Shown here one piece after another: positions 33,459-40,929 of a DNA stretch of 64,000 nucleotides. The stretch's first letter is position 1, and each line of letters opens with the position of its first letter. The notes beneath the pieces were generated by a model. It was not told the DNA's origin. It did no database searches and worked only from the letters and a program-made list of their open reading frames with translations. Source of the DNA: Variovorax sp. (lineage in GTDB: Bacteria; Pseudomonadota; Gammaproteobacteria; Burkholderiales; Burkholderiaceae_C); assembly GCA_017744285.1 (NCBI GenBank), contig JAGIBP010000004.1:1-64000 (forward strand), given 5' to 3'. The position numbers and the translations under genes are program-made.

Positions 33459-35330
33459 TCAGGCCGCGACGTGGGCGGGCCAGACCGGCGGCGTGGGCGC
33501 AGGCAGGCCGGTGTCGGCCAGGCAGTTCTCGCGCAACGCGGCCAGGTCCGGGCCGCGGTTGAAGACCGCGAGCGCCGGCCGGTGCTGGCGCTGCGCTTCG
33601 CGCTCGGCGGCCGTCGCGGCGGCATCGACCTCGCCGGCGGCGTCCAGCACCACGCCGTAGGCCCGGGCGCCGTCGCGGCTCACCAGCCCGCGCCGCACTT
33701 CGAGCGCCACCAGCGCCGGATCGCGCTCCAGCGGATCGCCCCAGCCGCCCGCGCCCCAGGTCACGAAGTGCAGCAGGTCGCCCGGCGCCACGTCGATGTT
33801 GTCGCACTTGGCAGGCAGCGGCGTGCGGCTGCCGTCGGCGCGCTCCAGCAGCTTGCGCGAGCGCGCGGCCGGCGCGCCGCCGTTCACGCCCCATGGCGGG
33901 ACGAACCAGCGGTCGTCGTGGATCGAGATCTGGCCGTGTTCCAGGAAGCGATAGCTCATCAGGATGCCGTTGCCGCCGCGGAACTTGCCCGCGCCGCCCG
34001 AGTCGGCGACCGTCTCGTAGCGCTCGATGCGCATCGGGAAGTAGCGCTCCAGGAATTCGTTGGGCACGTTGGTGAAGCCGGGCCACAGCGAGTGGCCGTC
34101 CGGCCCGTCGCCGAACGGGCGGCCGGGAATGCCGCCGAAGCCGATCTGGAAGAGCTGGAACCACTCGCCCGCCTGCGTGTGGCCCGAGAACATCAGGTGC
34201 GGCGACGACGAGAAGCCCGCCGCGCACAGGAAGTCCGGCGTCTTCTGGCCCAGGAGCGCGCCCAGCACGTCGAAGATGCGGCCCAGCGCATGCGTGCGGC
34301 ACGACAGTGCCGCGGGGAAGCGGGGCTTGAGCAGCGAGCCTTCGGGAATGCGCACCTCGACCAGGTCGTAGAAGCCGTCGTTGAACAGCACCTGCGGGTC
34401 GAACACCATGATCATGTAGATGCCGAAGAACATCTTGAACATGTTCTCGTTCATGTAGAAGTTGATCGACGAGCTGGACTGCGGGTCGGTGCCCTCGAAG
34501 TCCAGGATCACCTTCTCGCCCTCGCGCCACATGGTGCACTTGATCCTGAACGGGCCGGCGCCGCGACCGTCGTCGCACAGGTAGTCCTCGAACGACACCT
34601 TGGCCTCGCCGATCTGCGAGCCGATCAGCTGCTTCATGGCGCGGTGGTTGCGCGCCAGCAGCTCGCCCAGCGCCGCGTCGAAGACCTCGTCGCCGAAGCG
34701 CTCGCACATCTCGTCCACCCGGCGCGCCGCGACCCGGCACGAGGCCACCAGCGCGTGCAGGTCGGCCTTGTACCACTCGGGCATGCGCGACTGGTGCGCG
34801 GCGATCTTCAGGATGTCGGCCTGCAGCACGCCCCGGCGGTAGAGCTTGACCGGCGGCAGGCGAAAGCCTTCCTCGAAGATGGTGCCGGCGTCGGTGGGCA
34901 GCGAGCCCGGCACCTTGCCGCCCACGTCGGTCATGTGGCCGAACATCGCGGCCCAGGCGATCAGCCGCCCGCCGCGGAACACCGGCACGATCACCAGTTG
35001 GTCGTTGATGTGGCTGATCGCGCCCTCGCACGAATACGGGTCGTTCAGCAGGATGACGTCGCCCTCCTCGATGTCGCCGTCGAAGTTGCGCAGGAAGCCG
35101 TCGATGAAGGAGCCGAACTGGCCCACCACCATGCGGCCCTGGCGGTCGGCGATCAGCGGAAAGGCATCCCCCTGCTCGCGGATGCCGGGCGAGAGCGCGG
35201 TGCGGAACAGCGTGGCGTCCATCTCGACGCGCGCGTTGCGCAGCGCGTTCTCCAGGATGTCGAGCGTGATCGGATCGACCTTGGCGGCCGCCAGCGGCGC
35301 TGCCTGGGTCTCGATGATGCGTGCGGGCAT
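33459..35330 (-). CDS. hyuB: HyuB-type hydantoinase/oxoprolinase or carboxylase B subunit
   Basis: A 623-residue subunit of the ATP-dependent hydantoinase/oxoprolinase family, which also contains acetone and acetophenone carboxylases. Family landmarks are DPITLDILENALRNARVEMD near residue 19, HINDQLVIVPVF near 105, FGHMTDVGGKVPGS near 129 and NGGAPAARSRK near 495. It should pair with HyuA (35341-37392), 10 bases upstream; AAGGAG precedes its ATG. The pair either opens a ring amide using ATP or carboxylates a ketone. The zinc-binding gamma subunit of acetone carboxylase is not encoded here. Confidence 0.87.
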   Translation of the reverse strand: MPARIIETQAAPLAAAKVDPITLDILENALRNARVEMDATLFRTALSPGIREQGDAFPLIADRQGRMVVGQFGSFIDGFLRNFDGDIEEGDVILLNDPYSCEGAISHINDQLVIVPVFRGGRLIAWAAMFGHMTDVGGKVPGSLPTDAGTIFEEGFRLPPVKLYRRGVLQADILKIAAHQSRMPEWYKADLHALVASCRVAARRVDEMCERFGDEVFDAALGELLARNHRAMKQLIGSQIGEAKVSFEDYLCDDGRGAGPFRIKCTMWREGEKVILDFEGTDPQSSSSINFYMNENMFKMFFGIYMIMVFDPQVLFNDGFYDLVEVRIPEGSLLKPRFPAALSCRTHALGRIFDVLGALLGQKTPDFLCAAGFSSSPHLMFSGHTQAGEWFQLFQIGFGGIPGRPFGDGPDGHSLWPGFTNVPNEFLERYFPMRIERYETVADSGGAGKFRGGNGILMSYRFLEHGQISIHDDRWFVPPWGVNGGAPAARSRKLLERADGSRTPLPAKCDNIDVAPGDLLHFVTWGAGGWGDPLERDPALVALEVRRGLVSRDGARAYGVVLDAAGEVDAAATAAEREAQRQHRPALAVFNRGPDLAALRENCLADTGLPAPTPPVWPAHVAA

Positions 35331-35340
35331 GGTGGCTCCT

Positions 35341-37392
35341 TCAGGCGGGGTTGATCAGGATGTTGCCGTGGGCGTCCACGGTGCCCACCGCGTCGGCCAG
35401 GATGACGGTGGTCGCGTCCATCTCGCAGACCACCGCCGGGCCCGGGATGCGGTCGCCGGCGCGCAGCCGGGCGCGGTCGTAGATCACGGCCGGGCGGAAG
35501 CGGCCGTCCACCCACATCTCGTGGTCGCGCAGCTTCGCGGCGATCGGGTTGCCGTCGCCCTGCGGCAGTTCGAGCGCCGGCAGTTCGGGCGCGCGGCCGA
35601 GCGCGATGGCGCGCAGGTTCACGAGCTCGGTGTCGGTGTCCATGCTGAAGGTGAAGAGCCGCTTGTGCGCGGCGTGGAAGGTGTCGGCCAGGCGGGCCAG
35701 CGCCCCGGGCTGCTCGAAATCGGCGAGCGTCACCGGCACCGGGACCTCGAAGGCCTGGCCGGCGTAGCGCAGGTCGGCCTCGAAGCGCAGTTCGAGCGCG
35801 CCGGCGTCCTCGCCGTCGGCGACGAGGCTGTCCCGCACCTGGTCCTGCATCAAGCGCAGCAGCGCGAGCACCTCGGCCTCGGTGCTGCGCGAGATCACGC
35901 GCGAGAACGAGCGGGCCGTTTCGCTGCGTGTGCGCGTGGTGGCATCGCCCAGCGCGCACAGCACCCCGGGCGAGACCGGCGACACGGCCGGCCACGAGCC
36001 CATCAGCTTGGCCACCGCGTTGACGTGCAGCGGCCCGGCGCCGCCGAAGCCCATCAGCGCGAAGTCGCGCGGGTCGTAGCCCTGCTGCACCGAGATCATG
36101 CGCAGCGCGCCGAACATGTTCTCGTTGGCGATGTCGATGATGCCGCGCGCGGCTTCGAAGAGGTCCACGCCCAGCGCGTCGGCGGTGCGCTGCACCGCGG
36201 CGCGCGCGGCCTCGCGGTCCAGCATGAAGGTGCCGCCCAGCAGGTTCTCGGGCAGGTAGCCCAGCACCACGTTGGCGTCGGTCACCGTGGCCTGCGTGCC
36301 GCCGCGGCTGTAGCACACCGGGCCCGGCACCGCGCCGGCCGATTCGGGACCGACGCGCAGGGCCCGGGTCAGCTCCGGGATCTTGGCCAGCGAGCCGCCG
36401 CCGGCGCCCACGGTCTTCACGTCGAGGGCCGACACGCGCACGGTCAGGTGGCCGACGTCGGTGGTGCGCACCAGGCGCGGCTCGCCGTTCTCGATCAGCG
36501 CCACGTCGGTGGAGGTGCCGCCCACGTCTAGCGTCAGGATGTTCTTCAGCTTCGCGTTGCGGGCCACCCAGAGCGCGCCGGTGACGCCGCCGGCCGGGCC
36601 GGACATCAGCAGCGACACGGGCTGCGCCTCGGCCGCCTCGGACGACATCAGGCCGCCGTCCGAGCGCAGCAGCGAGATGCGGCCCTTCATGCCCAGGTCG
36701 CGCAGCTTGGTGCGCAGGTTGCGCACGTAGCGGCCCACCACCGGGCGAACGGCGGCGTTGGCCACCGTGGTGAGCGTGCGCTCGTACTCCTGCATCTCGG
36801 GCAGCACCACGTGCGACAGCGACACCGGCACGCCCGGGAGCACCTCGGCCGCGATCTCGGCCACGCGCCGCTCATGGCGGCCGTCGACGTAGGCGTTCAT
36901 CAGCGAGACGGTGAGCGCCTCGATGCCCTGGCGCTGCAGCGTGGCCAGCTGGGCGCGGATGTCGGCCTCGTCCAGCGGCCGCACCTCGGCGCCGTGCGCG
37001 TCGAGCCGGCCCTTGATCTCCACCGTGTCTTCGAGCCTCGCCATGGGCTCGGGCTTGGGCCAGATGATCCAGCCGGCCAGGCCGCCGGGCACCAGCGAAC
37101 GCGCGATCTGCATCATCTGCCGGTAGCCCTCGGTCACGACCAGGCCCACGCGCGCGCCCTTGCCTTCGAGCACCGCGTTGGTGGCCACCGTGGTGCCGTG
37201 CAGGAACAGGTCGATCGCCGATGGTTCGATGCCCGCCTGCGCGCAGACCGCCTGCACGCCGGCCAGCACGCCGACCGACTGGTCGTGCGGGGTGGACGGC
37301 GTCTTGGTGCGCCAGAAGCGCCCGTTCGCATCGTCGAACAGGAGCAGGTCGGTGAAGGTGCCGCCCACGTCTACGCCGAGTCGGTAAGCCAT
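35341..37392 (-). CDS. hyuA: HyuA-type hydantoinase/oxoprolinase or carboxylase A subunit
   Basis: A 683-residue subunit with an actin-like ATPase fold. GVDVGGTFTDLLLFDD at residues 6-21 and LTLDVGGTSTDVALIE near 294 are the two phosphate-binding signatures of the family, and LLRSDGGLMSSE lies near 239. It should activate the substrate amide or ketone with ATP for the HyuB partner. AGGAAA precedes its ATG. It lies 45 bases after the acyl-CoA ligase gene. Length matches the family. Confidence 0.88.
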   Translation of the reverse strand: MAYRLGVDVGGTFTDLLLFDDANGRFWRTKTPSTPHDQSVGVLAGVQAVCAQAGIEPSAIDLFLHGTTVATNAVLEGKGARVGLVVTEGYRQMMQIARSLVPGGLAGWIIWPKPEPMARLEDTVEIKGRLDAHGAEVRPLDEADIRAQLATLQRQGIEALTVSLMNAYVDGRHERRVAEIAAEVLPGVPVSLSHVVLPEMQEYERTLTTVANAAVRPVVGRYVRNLRTKLRDLGMKGRISLLRSDGGLMSSEAAEAQPVSLLMSGPAGGVTGALWVARNAKLKNILTLDVGGTSTDVALIENGEPRLVRTTDVGHLTVRVSALDVKTVGAGGGSLAKIPELTRALRVGPESAGAVPGPVCYSRGGTQATVTDANVVLGYLPENLLGGTFMLDREAARAAVQRTADALGVDLFEAARGIIDIANENMFGALRMISVQQGYDPRDFALMGFGGAGPLHVNAVAKLMGSWPAVSPVSPGVLCALGDATTRTRSETARSFSRVISRSTEAEVLALLRLMQDQVRDSLVADGEDAGALELRFEADLRYAGQAFEVPVPVTLADFEQPGALARLADTFHAAHKRLFTFSMDTDTELVNLRAIALGRAPELPALELPQGDGNPIAAKLRDHEMWVDGRFRPAVIYDRARLRAGDRIPGPAVVCEMDATTVILADAVGTVDAHGNILINPA

Positions 37393-37437
37393 GTCGAGTT
37401 TCCTGAGGGTTTGGGGGGGATGGGAGGAAGCCGGTTC

Positions 37438-39009
37438 TCAGTGCGCCTCGGCCTGCTGCGCGCACCAGGCGCGCAGCGCGGTCTTGAGCACCTTGCCGTT
37501 CGCGTTGCGCGGCAGCGCGTCGATGGCGACGAAGTGCTTGGGCAGCTTGTAGGGTGCGAGTTCGGCGCGGCACCGCGCTTCGAGCGCGGCGGCATCGAGC
37601 GTGGCGCCGGGCGCAAGCACCACGCAGGCGACCAGCTTCTCGCCCCACTGCGGGTCGGGCACGCCGATCACGGCCGATTCGGCCACTGCGTCGTCCTGGT
37701 CGATCACCGCCTCGACCTCGCGCGGATAGACGTTCATGCCGCCGGTGATGACCATGTCCTTCTTGCGATCGACGATGTAGTAGTAGCCCTCGTCGTCGCG
37801 CCGCGCCATGTCGCCCACGCTGACCCAGCCGTCGCGGAACGCCTCGGCCGTGGCCTCGGGCTTGCGCCAGTAGCCGCTGAACAGCGTGGCCGAGCGGCTG
37901 AACAATTCGCCCACCACGTTGGGTCCGACCTCGCGGCCGGCGTCGTCCAGCAGGCGGATCAGGTTGCTGCCGAAGGGCTGGCCCACGCAGTTGACCTTGC
38001 GCAGCTGGTCCCTGGGACGCAGGTTGGTGACGACGCCGCCTTCGGTCGAGCCGTAGGTCTCGTGCAGCAGGCCGTCGCCGAAGTAATCGACGATGCGCTC
38101 CTTCACGTCCTGCGGCAGCGGCGCGGCGTTGGCCACGATGCCGCGCAGGCGATGGCCGCGCAGTTCCGCCAGCAGCGGCGCCGGCAACTTGAAGATCGCG
38201 TGGAAATGCGTGGGCACCGTGAACATGCCGGTCACGCGGCCCGAGTGCACCGCGCGCAGCACCGTCTCGGCGTCGAACCGGGACAGGATCTCGACGCAGC
38301 CGCCGGTGAACACCGGCGCCATCGCGTAGGCGAGGCCCGCGCCGTGGCACATGGGCGCGAACGCGAGGAAGTGGTCCTCTGGCGCGTAGATGCCGTACTC
38401 GCCCGCATAGCTCAGGAAGCACAGCGTGCGCGAGCGGTGCGACAGCATCACGCCCTTGGGCTTGCCGGTGGTGCCCGAGGTGTACGGGATCGCGAAGGTC
38501 GTCCACTCGGGAATGAACCCGGGCGTGAAGTCCGGCGAGGCGTCGGCGAGCCATTTCGCGTAGGGCTCGCCGAGCACGATCACGTGGCTCAGCGAGGTGT
38601 AGAGCGCGCGGTCGATGCTGTCCATGCAGTCCGGGTGCACGAAGAGGATCCGTGCCTCCGCGTCGTTGCAGATCTCGGCCAGCTCGCGCGGCGTGAGCCG
38701 GGGGTTGGGCGTGGCGGTGGCCGCGCCGATCTCCGACACGCCGGCGACGATCTCGATGTACTCGATGCAGTTGGGCGCGACGATCGCCGCATTCTGGCCG
38801 GCCTGCAGGCCCAGCGCCTTCACGCCGTTGGCCACGCGGTCGATGTGCTCGACAAGCTGCGCGTAAGTGCGGCTCTGCGCGCCGCAGAGGATCGCGGTCT
38901 TGCCGCTCTCGCGCTCGGCGGCGCTGCGGATGCCGCTCGCGACCGTGAGGTTCTCGAAGCCCAGGGGCAGCGCGCCGGGCGACTCGCGCGTGTAGTGCGC
39001 GGCCGTCAC
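37438..39009 (-). CDS. Acyl-CoA ligase (ANL superfamily AMP-forming synthetase)
   Basis: A 523-residue adenylating enzyme that should join a carboxylic acid to coenzyme A. The P-loop YTSGTTGKPKG, the YGSTEGG motif, GWVSVGDMARRDDEGYYYIVDR and the C-terminal lysine in NANGKVLK are all present. The start is a GTG at 39009 overlapping the previous stop as GTGA, so the protein is coupled to the amidohydrolase. Medium-chain and aromatic acid ligases look alike, so the acid is unknown. In the acetophenone pathway a CoA ligase also accompanies a HyuAB-type carboxylase. Confidence 0.87.
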   Translation of the reverse strand: MTAAHYTRESPGALPLGFENLTVASGIRSAAERESGKTAILCGAQSRTYAQLVEHIDRVANGVKALGLQAGQNAAIVAPNCIEYIEIVAGVSEIGAATATPNPRLTPRELAEICNDAEARILFVHPDCMDSIDRALYTSLSHVIVLGEPYAKWLADASPDFTPGFIPEWTTFAIPYTSGTTGKPKGVMLSHRSRTLCFLSYAGEYGIYAPEDHFLAFAPMCHGAGLAYAMAPVFTGGCVEILSRFDAETVLRAVHSGRVTGMFTVPTHFHAIFKLPAPLLAELRGHRLRGIVANAAPLPQDVKERIVDYFGDGLLHETYGSTEGGVVTNLRPRDQLRKVNCVGQPFGSNLIRLLDDAGREVGPNVVGELFSRSATLFSGYWRKPEATAEAFRDGWVSVGDMARRDDEGYYYIVDRKKDMVITGGMNVYPREVEAVIDQDDAVAESAVIGVPDPQWGEKLVACVVLAPGATLDAAALEARCRAELAPYKLPKHFVAIDALPRNANGKVLKTALRAWCAQQAEAH

Positions 39010-39857
39010 AGCTTGAACACCTTGACCGCGGTGTCGCGCATGATCTGGCGCATCGCCTCGGGCCGGAATTCGTGCGCCCGCATCTCGGCCACGGCGCGCT
39101 CGGGGTCGATCACCGGCCAGTCGGTTCCGAACAGCACCTTGTGCGCGCCGTAGCTGTTCATGTAGTGCTTGAGCGCCGGCGGCAGGTACTTGGGTGCGTA
39201 GGCGTCGATGCCGATGTACACGTTCTCGTGCTTCCAGGCCATGGCGATCATCTCGTCGGTCCATGGCACGCCGATGTGGATGCCCAGCAGCCTGAGCTCG
39301 GGGAAGTCGATCGCGATCTGGTCGAGCAGGATCGGCCGGGCCACGCTGGGCAGGCGCACCTCCTTCTGGTAGATGAGGTTCTGGCCCACCTGCATCATGA
39401 TGGGAATGTCCAGTTCGCAGCACTTGGCGTAGTAGGGGTAGTACAGCGCCTCGTTGGGTGCCAGCCGGAACCAGTGCGGGTACAGGTGCGCGCCGACGAA
39501 GCCCAGCTCCTGCACCGCGTGCGTGAGATCGCGCAGGCCCTGCATGCCGCGGAACGGGTCCACGCCCGCCAAGCCCGAGAAGCGGTCAGGGTGCTTGCGG
39601 CACCACTGCGCGACCTGCTCGTAGGGGATCTCGAACGAGCCCTGCATGCGCCGGTCGCCCGCGCGCACCGCGATGAGCAGCGAGCGCTCGATCCCGGCGG
39701 CATCCATCTTGCGCAGGTAGTCGTCGATCGACACGCCCGTCTTCATGTGCTCGGGCATGCGCACCTGTTCGGTGAAGCGGGCATCGAAACCGGTCTGGCC
39801 GGCGGCGACCTCCTGGGGCGTGAAGAGGTTGACGACGATGTCGATCGCTCTGTGCAT
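39006..39857 (-). CDS. Amidohydrolase_2-family protein without the HxH motif
   Basis: A 283-residue TIM-barrel protein of the amidohydrolase_2 group (ACMS decarboxylase, 2-pyrone hydrolases and hydratases). The N-terminal metal motif HxH is missing: the segment reads AIDIVVNLFTP. Later landmarks are kept (GAHLYPHWFRL, LLGIHIGVPWTDE and the terminal Asp in LFGTDWPVID). It may bind one metal or none and act as a decarboxylase or lyase. It is the first gene of the IclR-type run and is coupled to the ligase by a GTGA overlap. An operator copy lies 83 bases before its ATG. Confidence 0.8.
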   Translation of the reverse strand: MHRAIDIVVNLFTPQEVAAGQTGFDARFTEQVRMPEHMKTGVSIDDYLRKMDAAGIERSLLIAVRAGDRRMQGSFEIPYEQVAQWCRKHPDRFSGLAGVDPFRGMQGLRDLTHAVQELGFVGAHLYPHWFRLAPNEALYYPYYAKCCELDIPIMMQVGQNLIYQKEVRLPSVARPILLDQIAIDFPELRLLGIHIGVPWTDEMIAMAWKHENVYIGIDAYAPKYLPPALKHYMNSYGAHKVLFGTDWPVIDPERAVAEMRAHEFRPEAMRQIMRDTAVKVFKL

Positions 39858-39939
39858 GACGGGGGTTCTCGCGAAGATCGGAAGGTGTGGGAACGATCTT
39901 GCGGCGGGCCGGCATGCGGGGCCCTATCGGGATGGGGGC

Positions 39940-39958
39940 GTATCCGCTGTTCGGACAC
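39940..39958. promoter_or_regulatory. IclR operator candidate, copy C
   Basis: GTATCCGCTGTTCGGACAC is a near-palindrome 82 bases before the ATG of the first gene in the minus-strand run. It matches copy A at 16 of 19 positions. It should control the main promoter of the catabolic genes. Confidence 0.68.
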
Positions 39959-40024
39959 GCGGCGCCGGGGGACGCTGCCCTGGCGGGTCCTCCCTCTGAA
40001 TCCTGGCCTGGCGAACGACGCCGC

Positions 40025-40216
40025 TCAGGGGCTCTTCCCCGTCGCCGGCGCCGCGTTGTGCTTGGGTTCGCTGGCCGCGGGCGAGGACGCCGCCGGCGTG
40101 GTCGGCGTCGTCTTCCAGAACATGGCGAGCGCCGCCGCGCCGGCGATCAGCAGGGCGATGAGCACGCCCATCCATCGCGACGGGCGCTTCGGCGTGACGG
40201 GGTCTTCCCGGCGCAT
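40025..40216 (-). CDS. Small single-span membrane protein
   Basis: A 63-residue protein with a short basic start (MRREDPVTPKRPSRW), one hydrophobic segment (about residues 16-34) and a Pro/Ala/Ser-rich tail. It begins 20 bases after the DUF4142 gene on the same strand. I recognise no family. Its place, composition and the lack of a competing frame make it plausible but not certain. Confidence 0.5.
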   Translation of the reverse strand: MRREDPVTPKRPSRWMGVLIALLIAGAAALAMFWKTTPTTPAASSPAASEPKHNAAPATGKSP

Positions 40217-40236
40217 GGTGGCCGTCCCGGTCTCGT

Positions 40237-40749
40237 CTACTTGCCGCCGGCCATGCGCTTGGCCTCGGCCAGGTGGCGGTCGACCACCGGCAGCATCTTG
40301 GCGGCGAGGTTCTTCACGTCCGTGTCCTTGGCGTTCTTGCTGATCGTTCGCAGCTCGTCGTGGTCCTTGGTGTGGTCCGACACGCCGGCCTTCTCCATGT
40401 ACTGCCGGTCGAAACTCGCGCCTTCGAGTTTCGAGAGGGTGTCGGCCTGGGATTTCTGGCCTTTGTTGGGTTCGGTCGGCAGCGTCACACCCTTGCTCTG
40501 CGCGACTTGCTGCACGTCCTTGAGGCCGGCGCTGTGGTCGTCGACCATCATCTGTGCGAACTGCTTGACTTTCGGGTCCTGCGCCTTCTTGAGCGCCATC
40601 TGGCCGGCCTCGACCTCGGCCATGTTGGCCTGCGCCATGCTTTGCAGCGCGTCGCTGTCGGTGCGTGAGAGCGACGTGGCGCCGAGGGCCGCGCCTGCAG
40701 CCAGGGCGCCGGCCAGCGCCAGGGCGAGGGTCTTCAGTTGTCGGGTCAT
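40237..40749 (-). CDS. DUF4142 periplasmic protein
   Basis: A 170-residue secreted helical protein. Residues 1-23 form a signal peptide ending GAALGA. The remainder fits DUF4142, a ferritin-like helical bundle: AQANMAEVEAGQMALKKA, VKQFAQMMVDDHSAGLKDV and a last helix with HLAEAKRM. GGAGG precedes the ATG at 40749. Function of the family is unknown, though members often follow stress or metal conditions. It is divergent from the cation ATPase gene. Confidence 0.86.
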   Translation of the reverse strand: MTRQLKTLALALAGALAAGAALGATSLSRTDSDALQSMAQANMAEVEAGQMALKKAQDPKVKQFAQMMVDDHSAGLKDVQQVAQSKGVTLPTEPNKGQKSQADTLSKLEGASFDRQYMEKAGVSDHTKDHDELRTISKNAKDTDVKNLAAKMLPVVDRHLAEAKRMAGGK

Positions 40750-40929
40750 GGGAAAGCCTCCGTCGATGTAGGGAGCCCCAGCCTGCGATCGACCCGGCCG
40801 CCCGCGCGTAGGAGGGGGTCGCGTGCGCCCCCCAGCCAATGCGCGCCCGGCGTGCACGGCTGAGCGGGCCCCGCTCTGCGCGGGTGTCGGCTACGATGCG
40901 CCGCACCAGCCCAACCAGGAGGGAAACCC

